A stretch of 15,283 nucleotides of DNA from Pelobacter sp. UBA5610. Its GTDB lineage: Bacteria; Desulfobacterota; Desulfuromonadia; Desulfuromonadales; Syntrophotaleaceae. Below, piece after piece: positions 8,546 to 15,152 of this stretch; positions within the stretch are counted from its first letter, which is position 1; every line of letters starts with the position of its first letter. Location: positions 13,206 to 28,488 of the forward strand of contig DIKU01000164.1 of the NCBI GenBank assembly GCA_002424645.1, in the 5' to 3' direction. Both the position numbers and the translations under genes were made by a program. The notes beneath the pieces were generated by a model. The model was not told the DNA's origin. It saw only the letters and a program-made list of their open reading frames with translations, and ran no database searches.

Positions 8546-9835
8546 ATGAAGGTTTGCTTGTATATTGCATCGCTCCCTGAAGACGATATGCCCAATAGGC
8601 AGTTTCCTCTCGGGATTGGTTATGTAGCCGCTTATCTGGAAAGATCTATGCCTGGCGTAGAGGTCAAGTTAAGCGCTGACATCGAAGAGGTTATTCGTGA
8701 AAAGCCGGACATTCTAGGCATCAGTTCGGTGTCCCAATGTTTTAACAATGCCTTGGCTATGGCTCAACGGGCGAAACGAGACTTGGATATTCCTGTTCTT
8801 CTCGGTGGTTATCACATCAGCTCGATTCCCCATAAGCTTCCCAAGTGTTTCGATGCAGGTATCATTGGTGAGGGCGAAAAACCATTCTTAAACCTTGTAC
8901 AATTGTGGCAGCAATGTGGTGAATTCGAGCCAAGTAAACTTGCACAAATCCTAGGTATCTGCTTTCACAAGGGAGACAAGGTTGTTATTACTTCACCTGG
9001 TGACCCCGTTGCCCCTCTTGATGATTTGCCGTATCCCAAGCGCAATATTTCACCGGGCGCACGTAATATTTTTGTCTTTTCTTCCCGTGGCTGTATTTAT
9101 CGTTGTAAATATTGTGCTTCGACCCGACACTGGCGAAATTTCCGGTCCCATTCCGCGGACTATTTTGTAAATGAATTAAGGTATTTGCATGATGTTTATC
9201 AGGCCAAAAGCATTCACCTGCTGGATGACCTTTTTTTTGCTGACCGCAAACGTGTCGCGCGCATTATTTCATTGCTGGATAAACAAGGGCTACTGGGCAG
9301 CTTATCCTTTGACAGCTTCATCGCTTCCAACCTCGCTACACGCGAAACCCTGTTGTTAGCCAGGGATCTTGGTTTCAAGGCTATCAAATTCGGTGCAGAA
9401 ACCGGCTCCGACCGGTTATTGAAAGAAATGAAAGGGCCACAGGCTTCCGTTAAGCACCATCAGCGCTGTATTGACCTATGCCAGGAACTTGGCTTTGAAG
9501 TACGCGCACCCTTCATGTTCGGCACTCCGGGAGAGACGGTAAAAGATCTGGAACTCACTTACCAATTCCTCAAACACAACAAGGGTATTTTGAAAATTCA
9601 CGGTTTTTATTTAACCACTCCCGTGCCAGGGACTCCGTACTGGGATCAAGCTTTGGCTAAAGGCCTGGTAAACGAGGATATGGATTGGGACCGACTGAAT
9701 CTCGATTACCTCAAAGGGCAAGCGTTTGATATGAGCCGCGCCATTTACCTCAACGAGGAAAATGTCCCCTTGGAGGTTTTGAAGGAATACTTTCAAAAAA
9801 TCAAGGAAGAGTTCGACTTCCATAAAGCAGCTTAG
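8546..9835 (+). CDS. B12-binding-domain-type radical SAM enzyme
   Basis: A 429-residue radical SAM protein. The N-terminal domain (about 1-125) has the layout of the cobalamin-binding fold seen in this class: PLGIGYVAAYLE (21-32), KPDILGISSVSQ (53-64), LLGGYH (85-90), IIGEGEKPFLNL (106-117). The cobalt-ligating DxHxxG motif is not visible, as is common in the class. The radical SAM core has CIYRCKYC (Cys183, Cys187, Cys190) for the 4Fe-4S cluster and KFGAETGSD (281-289) further on. It might do a methyl transfer, ring closure or epimerisation on a sugar; the reaction is unknown. ATG 8546 has GGAGA at 8533-8537. Base composition differs from the neighbours: hand counts give 20/60 G+C for 9061-9120 and 24/60 for 8881-8940, against 36/60 for 7621-7680 and 31/60 for 10081-10140, suggesting separate acquisition. 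Confidence 0.87.
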   Translation: MKVCLYIASLPEDDMPNRQFPLGIGYVAAYLERSMPGVEVKLSADIEEVIREKPDILGISSVSQCFNNALAMAQRAKRDLDIPVLLGGYHISSIPHKLPKCFDAGIIGEGEKPFLNLVQLWQQCGEFEPSKLAQILGICFHKGDKVVITSPGDPVAPLDDLPYPKRNISPGARNIFVFSSRGCIYRCKYCASTRHWRNFRSHSADYFVNELRYLHDVYQAKSIHLLDDLFFADRKRVARIISLLDKQGLLGSLSFDSFIASNLATRETLLLARDLGFKAIKFGAETGSDRLLKEMKGPQASVKHHQRCIDLCQELGFEVRAPFMFGTPGETVKDLELTYQFLKHNKGILKIHGFYLTTPVPGTPYWDQALAKGLVNEDMDWDRLNLDYLKGQAFDMSRAIYLNEENVPLEVLKEYFQKIKEEFDFHKAA

Positions 9836-9848
9836 GAGGAACAATAAC

Positions 9849-10598
9849 ATGCGTCTGCAGAATAAAATCGCCGTCATCACCGGTGCCTCTCGAGGCATCG
9901 GCCGCGAAATCGCTCTCACCTTTGCCCGCGAGGGTGCGGATATTGTCGTGAACTATGTAAACAATGGCGAAGCCGCTCATAAAGTGGCCGCCGAGATCAA
10001 CGGCTTAGGACGACGTGCCCTGGTAGTGCAAGCCGATGTATCGCAACGATCTGCAGTGCGCGAACTGTTCCGTCAGGCGAAGGAAACTTTTGGCCGCATC
10101 GATATCCTGGTCAACAATGCCGGCGTTAACAAGCGTGGCTGGTTCGAAGAAGCAACCGACGAAGACTGGGACTGGATCATGGGGATCAATCTCAAGGGAC
10201 CATTCATTTGCTCTCAAGAGGTATTCCCCTTTATGAAGGAGCAAAAAGCCGGTCGCATTATCAACATTTCTTCAGTTGCCGGACAGTACCACGGACCCAA
10301 AACCGTGCATTACGCCGTATCCAAAGCCGGTCTCAACAGCCTGACCAAAGTGGTGGCGCGCTACGGGGCAGAACACAATATCCTGGTGAATGCTGTGGCG
10401 CCCGGAATCATGTGGACCGAACAAACCGCCGATGAACTGGCGAGCCCGGCCGGCCAGACAATTGTAGACATGACACTGGTCAAACGGCCGGGGCAACTGC
10501 AGGATGTCGCCAGTACCTGCGTTATGCTTGCTTCGGATGAACAGAGCTACATTACCGGCCAGGTCATCAGCGTAAGTGGAGGAGCCTACCTTGCCTGA
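9849..10598 (+). CDS. Short-chain dehydrogenase/reductase (FabG-like)
   Basis: A 249-residue classical SDR, an NAD(P)H-dependent oxidoreductase. The nucleotide-binding motif TGASRGIG is at 11-18, NNAG at 89-92, the catalytic tetrad is Asn114, Ser142, Tyr155 and Lys159 (YAVSK), and the C terminus ends in the typical ITGQVISVSGGAYL. The closest housekeeping relative would be 3-oxoacyl-ACP reductase FabG, but position in a glycan cluster makes a sugar or short acyl ketone a more likely substrate. The Shine-Dalgarno AGGAGGA (9834-9840) is the strongest in the cluster and shares bases with the stop codon of the radical SAM gene. The 3' end overlaps the next start by eight bases. Confidence 0.92.
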   Translation: MRLQNKIAVITGASRGIGREIALTFAREGADIVVNYVNNGEAAHKVAAEINGLGRRALVVQADVSQRSAVRELFRQAKETFGRIDILVNNAGVNKRGWFEEATDEDWDWIMGINLKGPFICSQEVFPFMKEQKAGRIINISSVAGQYHGPKTVHYAVSKAGLNSLTKVVARYGAEHNILVNAVAPGIMWTEQTADELASPAGQTIVDMTLVKRPGQLQDVASTCVMLASDEQSYITGQVISVSGGAYLA

Positions 10599-11832
10599 AA
10601 AAGCGACGATTCTGCTTTTGGGAGGGAGTGCCGACCAACTTTTCGCCATCCGCACTGCCCAGGCCATGGGACTCAGGGCATTGGTGGTTGACATGAATCC
10701 TGACTCCCCCGGGTTCTCAATAGCTGACGACCATGCCGTAATAAGTACCCGTGACGTGTCGGCACTAAAGAGCTTTGTCGACACTTATCGCTCCAACAAA
10801 GGCCCGATTAATGGTGTGCTGGTACAAGGGAGCGATATTCCACAAATTGTGTGCGCCCTGGCCGAGCACATGGGAACGCCTCACATTCCACTGGAGGCAG
10901 CGTTAATCTCCACCCACAAGTTCAAGATGAAATGCCGCTTTCGCGAATGTGGCGTGCCGATCCCCTGGTTTTCCCAGGTCGAATCCGCCAACCATCTGCG
11001 AACGATTATAGCCGAACGCGGATTTCCCCTGATCATAAAACCGGTGGATCGCTCTGGAGCCCGCGGCGTTTACTATCTGGATGACGGCTGCGATCTTGAC
11101 CGGTTGTTCGCTGACAGCAAGGCACAGTCTTATTCCGGCGAAGTGATGGTCGAGGAATATCTTCCCGGCCTGCAAATCAGTACCGAGACAATTATGCATG
11201 GTGGCAAGGCCTATACACCTGGCTTTGCTGACCGCAACTACGAAAAGCTCACAGTCTATGCCCCCAACATCATCGAGAATGGTGGCTGGGTGCCAAGTTG
11301 CGTATCCCCCGAACAACGCACTGCCATCGAACGTCTGGTAGAACAGGCCGGTCTCGCCTTAGGGGTCACCGACGGCGTGGTTAAAGGAGATGTTGTCCTG
11401 ACCCAGGATGGTCCAAAGATGATTGAAATGGCGACCCGACTGTCCGGTGGTGATTTTTCCGAGAGCCTTATCCCTCTGGGCTGCGGAGTAAATATCGTTG
11501 AGGCTGCGCTGAACATCGCGGTAGGACGCCGGCCCGACCTGACAAAATTGCAACCACAGTTTCAAAAAGGGGTTGTGAACCGCTACTTTTTTCCGGAACC
11601 GGGACGCTTGTTGCGCATCGAGGGGGAAAACGAGGTACGCAGCTTCCCTTGGGTCAAAAAGCTGGAATTCTGGTATCGTCCGGGAGATATAGTGCCGCCC
11701 GTAAAAAGCCATGCCGACCGCTTCGGTGTTTTTATTGCCATCGGTGAGACCCGTGCAGAAGCTGAGGCGCGTGCGGAACAAGTCTATAAAACTATTCGCA
11801 TCGTGACCGCACCTGTCGAAGGCTCTTTATGA
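10591..11832 (+). CDS. ATP-grasp superfamily ligase (canonical active site)
   Basis: A 413-residue ATP-grasp ligase. The N-terminal domain starts ATILLLGGSADQLFAI (5-20) with LVVDMNPDSPG (31-41). ATP-grasp residues are Lys110 in STHKFKMK, Lys150 in LIIKP, the flexible loop DRSGARGV (153-160), Glu188/Glu189 in MVEEYLPG, and the magnesium block EMATRLSGG with Glu279 and Arg283. A C-terminal domain ends near VTAPVEGSL. It resembles carboxylate-amine ligases; in this setting it may attach an amino acid or other carboxylic acid to a sugar amine, which is inference. The start is TTG 10591: GGAGGAG at 10578-10584 is six bases upstream. An in-frame GTG at 10576 would destroy that spacing. The stop overlaps the next ATG in ATGA, indicating coupling. 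It is only distantly similar to the ATP-grasp gene at 3513. Confidence 0.85.
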   Translation: MPEKATILLLGGSADQLFAIRTAQAMGLRALVVDMNPDSPGFSIADDHAVISTRDVSALKSFVDTYRSNKGPINGVLVQGSDIPQIVCALAEHMGTPHIPLEAALISTHKFKMKCRFRECGVPIPWFSQVESANHLRTIIAERGFPLIIKPVDRSGARGVYYLDDGCDLDRLFADSKAQSYSGEVMVEEYLPGLQISTETIMHGGKAYTPGFADRNYEKLTVYAPNIIENGGWVPSCVSPEQRTAIERLVEQAGLALGVTDGVVKGDVVLTQDGPKMIEMATRLSGGDFSESLIPLGCGVNIVEAALNIAVGRRPDLTKLQPQFQKGVVNRYFFPEPGRLLRIEGENEVRSFPWVKKLEFWYRPGDIVPPVKSHADRFGVFIAIGETRAEAEARAEQVYKTIRIVTAPVEGSL

Positions 11833-13787
11833 CACTGCATCTTTTCCTATTTTTCCACCTCAACCTTGCCTTTTCATCGATTGAAGAAGAGGTACGCCCT
11901 GAGGTGATCCGTCGCTGCTATTGGCCACTACTCCGGCTAGTCCGTAGCCAGCGACTGCCCACCGGCATTGAAATATCCGGATACACACTGGAAGTCATAG
12001 CGTCAATCGATCCCCTTTGGGTCGAGGAGTTGAAGAACCTCTGCGATGAAGGCCTGGTTGAGTTCATTGGTAGTGGCTATGCCCAAATGATCGGGCCCCT
12101 GGTTCCCGCTTCCGTCAACCAAGCGAACCAGCGTTTCGGCCTGCAAGTATATGAGCATCTGCTCGGTTTTCGCCCGAGGCTGGTGCTGGTTAATGAGCAA
12201 GCCTATTCGGCCGGCCTTCTCGGTCATTATCTTGATGCCGGATACGAAGGTATGATTATGGAATGGGATAATCCGTCCCGATTTTCATCAGGCTGGTCTT
12301 CACAGTGGCGATACCTGCCCCAGGTGGCAGTCGGGCCGGCAGAAGAAAAGTTACCAATCATCTGGAACCATTCCATCATTTTTCAGCAATTTCAGCGCTA
12401 TGTCCATGGCGAACTGGAACTCCATGAATACCTCAACATTTTGGAGCACCAGGACCCCGGCCCTGTAGGTGCTATCCCATTCTACGGGAACGATGTAGAA
12501 ATATTCGATTTTCGTCCCGGTCGCTTCACCACGGAAGCAATGATCGAACACGACGAATGGAGTCGTATCCAAGAGCTAATCCAACAATTAAGGACCGATG
12601 ACAGGTTCATCTTTATCCCTCCATCAAAAGTCCTGAGTTTCTCAGTCCCCAAGGACGCGGGTAATTTCCTTAGACTCGAATCGGCACAAGCTCCCATCCC
12701 TGTGAAAAAACAGGAAAAGTACAATATCACTCGGTGGGCAGTGACCGGAAGAAACGATACGCTTATCAATACCCTTTGCCAGAGAATCTACCGAAAACTG
12801 GTCGAGAGTAAAGAAACCAGCGAAAAACATTGGAAGGAACTTTGTTATCTGTGGAGCAGCGATTTTCGCACTCATATCACGGGAAAACGCTGGCGCAAAT
12901 ACCGTCGTCGCTTGGCTGCCGCCGTCAACAGGGCGGATGTGAAAGAACCTGCAGAACTGTACAGAGGTGATCGAACGATTTGTCCGCCAGGAGTTAAGGT
13001 GCAGCGGCAAGGCAAGTTCCTGGAAATCGAGACAACAGAGATGAAAGTCCGCCTGAACCTCAGACGTGGTTTAACTTTAGACTCACTGTATTTCCCCAGC
13101 ATATCGCCCCACAGCCTGTGCGGAACTCTCTACCACGGTTATTTTGATGATATCGCCTCTGGAGCGGATTTCTATACCGGTCACTTCGTTTTTGAAACGC
13201 CCGGACGACCAAAAATCACTGATTTGGTGCCTATTGAACCTGAGATAAGCTGGCAAACACAACCTGAAATCATTACGGTAACGGGTAATGTGCGGACACC
13301 TTTGGGTAAGGTAGAGAAGCTGATTTCCTTGGATATTCGGCAACAGAAGGTGGTGATCGATTACATTTTCCATTGGCCGACCATGCCTATCGGTTCTCTG
13401 CGCCTTGGTCATGTTACCATCAATCCCGAGGCATTTGATCGCTCAGATATCTATTACAGATGTCATAACGGCGGTTCTCAAGCCGAGTCGTTTCGAGTCA
13501 AGGGAGAGCACATCCAGCACGGCGAAGCAAGTTCCTTTCTGGTTTCGGCCAAACACGGACTTGGGATGACCGAAGGTTGGGTTGAGCTTGGTGATGCCGA
13601 TAAAAAACTGCGTATAGAAGTGGATCACACCGTAGCCAACCTGCTGGGGTTAATCACTTATAAAAATGTGGCCGAATCCTACTTCTACCGTTGCAGTTTA
13701 AGTGCCTCGGAGATGGACGAAACCAGTAAAGCCCGCCGTTTGACCGAACCTTTCCGCGCCAGAATCGCCATTTCCGGGGTACGGTAA
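11829..13787 (+). CDS. GH57-family glycosidase / 4-alpha-glucanotransferase-like protein
   Basis: A 652-residue protein with the layout of GH57 enzymes such as 4-alpha-glucanotransferase: a catalytic (beta/alpha)7 barrel in roughly the first 300 residues and a beta-sandwich C-terminal domain from about 400. The start FFHLNLAFSSIEEE corresponds to the GH57 'HxHQP' region (His10). VEFIGSGYAQMIGPLVP (77-93) fits conserved region 2. Glu123 in LVNEQAYS fits the nucleophile, which in the Thermococcus litoralis enzyme is, from memory, also Glu123. NDVEIFDFRPGRF (221-233) aligns with the acid/base region (DDGEKFGVWPG), making Asp222 the proton donor candidate. HQP itself is not kept (HLN), so activity may differ. 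No signal peptide is seen, so it should act in the cytoplasm. It is the last gene before the flagellin; its role in glycan synthesis is unknown. ATG 11829 overlaps the previous stop. Confidence 0.72.
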   Translation: MTLHLFLFFHLNLAFSSIEEEVRPEVIRRCYWPLLRLVRSQRLPTGIEISGYTLEVIASIDPLWVEELKNLCDEGLVEFIGSGYAQMIGPLVPASVNQANQRFGLQVYEHLLGFRPRLVLVNEQAYSAGLLGHYLDAGYEGMIMEWDNPSRFSSGWSSQWRYLPQVAVGPAEEKLPIIWNHSIIFQQFQRYVHGELELHEYLNILEHQDPGPVGAIPFYGNDVEIFDFRPGRFTTEAMIEHDEWSRIQELIQQLRTDDRFIFIPPSKVLSFSVPKDAGNFLRLESAQAPIPVKKQEKYNITRWAVTGRNDTLINTLCQRIYRKLVESKETSEKHWKELCYLWSSDFRTHITGKRWRKYRRRLAAAVNRADVKEPAELYRGDRTICPPGVKVQRQGKFLEIETTEMKVRLNLRRGLTLDSLYFPSISPHSLCGTLYHGYFDDIASGADFYTGHFVFETPGRPKITDLVPIEPEISWQTQPEIITVTGNVRTPLGKVEKLISLDIRQQKVVIDYIFHWPTMPIGSLRLGHVTINPEAFDRSDIYYRCHNGGSQAESFRVKGEHIQHGEASSFLVSAKHGLGMTEGWVELGDADKKLRIEVDHTVANLLGLITYKNVAESYFYRCSLSASEMDETSKARRLTEPFRARIAISGVR

Positions 13788-13809
13788 CAGTTTTCCACCT
13801 TCCAATTTT

Positions 13810-13835
13810 AAAAAAAAAATAGTGCTTAAAAAAAA
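13810..13835 (+). promoter_or_regulatory. Two A-tracts in UP-element position
   Basis: Ten consecutive A at 13810-13819 and eight at 13828-13835, ending five bases before the -35 box at 13840. With a transcription start near 13873 they sit at about -63 to -54 and -45 to -38, which approximates the distal and proximal UP-element subsites bound by the RNA polymerase alpha C-terminal domain. The tracts are visible; UP-element function is inferred from their position. Confidence 0.55.
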
Positions 13836-13839
13836 TACC

Positions 13840-13866
13840 TAAACTTTGCCAATTTTTATCCGATAA
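13840..13866 (+). promoter_or_regulatory. Sigma-28 (FliA) promoter of the flagellin gene
   Basis: The -35 box TAAA at 13840-13843, a 15-base spacer and the -10 box TCCGATAA at 13859-13866 match the enterobacterial sigma-28 consensus TAAA-N15-GCCGATAA at all positions but the first base of the -10 box. Expected transcription start is around 13873, giving a leader of about 130 bases before the flagellin ATG. This places flagellin in the late, FlgM/FliA-controlled class of flagellar genes, separate from the upstream glycan operon. Confidence 0.88.
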
Positions 13867-13960
13867 GAATATTGAACCCTGGGGAAACATGACCACAGAA
13901 TAAAAATGAGTTTATGCAAAAGAACATTACCAGCATGAAGTAAAGAACTTTTTGACCAAG

Positions 13961-13978
13961 CAGGGCAAGGATGCCCTG
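13961..13978 (+). promoter_or_regulatory. Flagellin leader hairpin with GGA loop, candidate CsrA site 1
   Basis: CAGGGC (13961-13966) pairs perfectly with GCCCTG (13973-13978), leaving the hexaloop AAGGAT (13967-13972), whose outer A-T could also pair. CAAGGATG at 13966-13973 matches eight bases of the CsrA SELEX consensus (CARGGAUG within RUACARGGAUGU), with GGA presented in the loop as CsrA prefers. It lies 23 bases upstream of a second GGA in the Shine-Dalgarno. CsrA binding is inferred; no csrA or fliW gene is in the window. Confidence 0.62.
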
Positions 13979-13988
13979 ACTCAACTTT

Positions 13989-13996
13989 CACGGAGG
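13989..13996 (+). promoter_or_regulatory. Flagellin Shine-Dalgarno overlapping candidate CsrA site 2
   Basis: GGAGG at 13992-13996 is a strong ribosome binding site seven bases before ATG 14004. The octamer CACGGAGG fits CANGGANG, and TTTC (13986-13989) can pair with GAAA (13996-13999) to put the hexaloop ACGGAG with its GGA on a weak stem. A CsrA dimer bound here and at 13966 would cover the ribosome binding site. The Shine-Dalgarno is certain; the regulatory reading is inferred. Confidence 0.6.
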
Positions 13997-14003
13997 AAAA
14001 ATC

Positions 14004-14831
14004 ATGGCAATCACAATCAACACAAACGTTCAGTCCCTCAACACCCAGCGCAGCCTGTCCAAATCCCAGTCCGCGTTGGCAAAATCGATGCAACGTCTGT
14101 CTTCGGGTCTGCGCATCAACAGCGCCAAAGATGATGCAGCCGGTCTGGCCATCTCTGACCGCATGACTTCCCAGATCAAGGGCATGAACCAAGCGGTGCG
14201 TAACTCCAACGACGCTATCTCCTTCGCCCAGACGGCGGAAGGTGCGTTGGGAGAAATGACCAACATCCTGCAGCGCATGCGCGAACTGTCGGTACAGTCA
14301 GCCAATGCCACCAACAGCAGCGCAGACCGCACGGCCCTGGACTCGGAATTCGGCGAACTGAGTTCCGAACTTGACCGCATCGTCGACACCACCAAGTTCA
14401 ACGGTCAGAACCTGCTTGATGGCACCTACGCTGGATCCGGTGCTGCAGTGTTCCAGGTCGGCGCCAATGCCGGTGAACAGATCTCCGTCGAGATCGGCAA
14501 CATGGATACCAGTGCCATTGGTATCGCCGCCACCAGCATCACCACCGCTTCGGCAGCGGGAACAGCCATTACAGCCATTGATGGTGCATTGAACAGTGTC
14601 GACTCCCTGCGCGGTACCCTCGGTGCCAAACAGAATCGTTTCGAGTCGACCATCGCCAACCTGAACAACGTTTCGGAGAACCTTTCCGCCGCGCGCTCCC
14701 GTATCGTCGATGCGGATATCGCCACGGAAACCTCGGAAATGACCAAGATGAACATCCTGCAGCAGGCCGGTGTATCGATCCTCTCGCAGGCCAACCAAAG
14801 CTCCCAGCTGGCCCTGTCCCTTCTTGGGTAA
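14004..14831 (+). CDS. fliC: Flagellin (short, D0/D1 only)
   Basis: Structural subunit of the flagellar filament, exported by the flagellar type III system without a cleaved signal. At 275 residues it is near the minimum for flagellins. The conserved N-terminal D0/D1 (MAITINTNVQSLNTQRSLSK to about 140) and C-terminal D1/D0 (about 200-275, ending SSQLALSLLG) are joined by a short Ser/Thr/Ala-rich middle (about 141-200), so the D2/D3 outer domains are essentially absent. SSGLRINSAKDDAAGLAI (33-50) is the hallmark block, and LQRMRELSVQS (89-99) is the region recognised by TLR5 in many flagellins. Codon choice is more uniform than in the glycan genes, as expected for a highly expressed gene. Transcription is from the sigma-28 promoter at 13840. 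Ser/Thr in the middle segment are the likely acceptors for the glycan made by the upstream genes (inference). A second flagellin follows in tandem. Confidence 0.97.
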   Translation: MAITINTNVQSLNTQRSLSKSQSALAKSMQRLSSGLRINSAKDDAAGLAISDRMTSQIKGMNQAVRNSNDAISFAQTAEGALGEMTNILQRMRELSVQSANATNSSADRTALDSEFGELSSELDRIVDTTKFNGQNLLDGTYAGSGAAVFQVGANAGEQISVEIGNMDTSAIGIAATSITTASAAGTAITAIDGALNSVDSLRGTLGAKQNRFESTIANLNNVSENLSAARSRIVDADIATETSEMTKMNILQQAGVSILSQANQSSQLALSLLG

Positions 14832-14835
14832 TGAT

Positions 14836-14873
14836 GAGTGACGGTGTGGCTCCTTTGTGAGCCACGCCGACTC
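14836..14873 (+). terminator. Hairpin after flagellin stop, probable terminator or mRNA end
   Basis: GTGGCTC (14846-14852) pairs with GAGCCAC (14859-14865) around the loop CTTTGT. The stem extends through T-G wobble, CGG/CCG and, past a two-base bulge, GAGT/ACTC to 14836 and 14873. It starts five bases after the flagellin stop. No run of T follows, so it is not a textbook intrinsic terminator; it may serve as a partial terminator or a 3' stabilising structure that lets some transcription reach the second flagellin. Confidence 0.55.
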
Positions 14874-15109
14874 ATTGGGCAGAAACCATTAACCCGCAAA
14901 CAACGGTTTCGGGGGGCTGGCCCGGGAGGTCTTTCTCTTAATAGACATATTTATAATCTCGGGCCACTGCTGGGCGAAGGGCCGTATTTTCGCCAACAGC
15001 CCAAATGATCGATAAAAGCTTATCGAAGCCCCCTTCAACGCCATGGAAAGGGGGTGAAACCGACAAAAGTATTTTAATCCTATTATCGGTAAGGAGTTTA
15101 AAAAAAGGC
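14874..15109 (+). other. Non-coding inter-flagellin region with several inverted repeats
   Basis: No credible gene is seen here. It holds a series of potential hairpins: GAAACC (14882-14887) with GGTTTC (14905-14910); GCTG-GGCGAA (14969-14978) with TTCGCC-AA-CAGC (14989-15000); TCGATAA (15009-15015) with TTATCGA (15020-15026) around AAGC; and CCCCCTT (15029-15035) with AAGGGGG (15048-15054). None is followed by a T-tract, so terminators are unlikely. They may shape the second flagellin's leader RNA or be an operator, but no function can be assigned. No sigma-28 match comparable to that at 13840 was found, nor a sigma-54 GG-N10-GC element. Confidence 0.45.
14952..14957 (+). promoter_or_regulatory. 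Possible -10 box for the second flagellin gene
   Basis: TATAAT is a perfect sigma-70 -10 hexamer, but no -35 resembling TTGACA lies 16-18 bases upstream. If used, it would give a structured leader of about 190 bases before ATG 15153. Offered only as the best promoter-like string in the gap. Confidence 0.2.
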
Positions 15110-15127
15110 TCGGGCACGGAAGCCCGA
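15110..15127 (+). promoter_or_regulatory. Second flagellin leader hairpin with GGA loop, candidate CsrA site 1
   Basis: TCGGGC (15110-15115) pairs perfectly with GCCCGA (15122-15127) around the hexaloop ACGGAA (15116-15121). CACGGAAG at 15115-15122 fits CANGGANG. The geometry equals that of the hairpin at 13961: 6-bp stem, hexaloop, GGA at loop positions 3-5, and a Shine-Dalgarno GGA 24 bases downstream. The stem sequence differs but pairing is kept. CsrA binding is inferred. Confidence 0.6.
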
Positions 15128-15138
15128 AAAACACCTTT

Positions 15139-15146
15139 CATGGAGG
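15139..15146 (+). promoter_or_regulatory. Second flagellin Shine-Dalgarno overlapping candidate CsrA site 2
   Basis: GGAGG at 15142-15146 lies six bases before ATG 15153. The octamer CATGGAGG fits CANGGANG, and TTC/GAA (15137-15139 with 15146-15148) could hold the hexaloop ATGGAG, although three pairs are weak. It mirrors the site at 13989 in the first flagellin leader. Confidence 0.58.
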
Positions 15147-15152
15147 AATACC

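Noticed and set aside
13806..13835. Intrinsic terminator at the end of the glycan operon
   Set aside because: The A and T runs after 13787 have no GC-rich stem in front of them on the + strand; no terminator could be supported, so read-through into the flagellin leader is possible.
13906..13938. Short leader ORF (ATG to TGA, 10 residues) upstream of flagellin, and a four-codon one at 13889
   Set aside because: No Shine-Dalgarno precedes either ATG and the peptides have no recognisable features; occurrence by chance in an AT-rich leader is likely.
14298..14798. Minus-strand open frames opposite the flagellin gene
   Set aside because: They are shadows of the highly biased flagellin coding sequence, without a ribosome site or recognisable domain.
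15008..15015. ATCGATAA as a sigma-28 -10 box for the second flagellin
   Set aside because: The -35 position 15 bases upstream reads TTCG, not TAAA, and the string is better explained as one arm of the inverted repeat 15009-15026.
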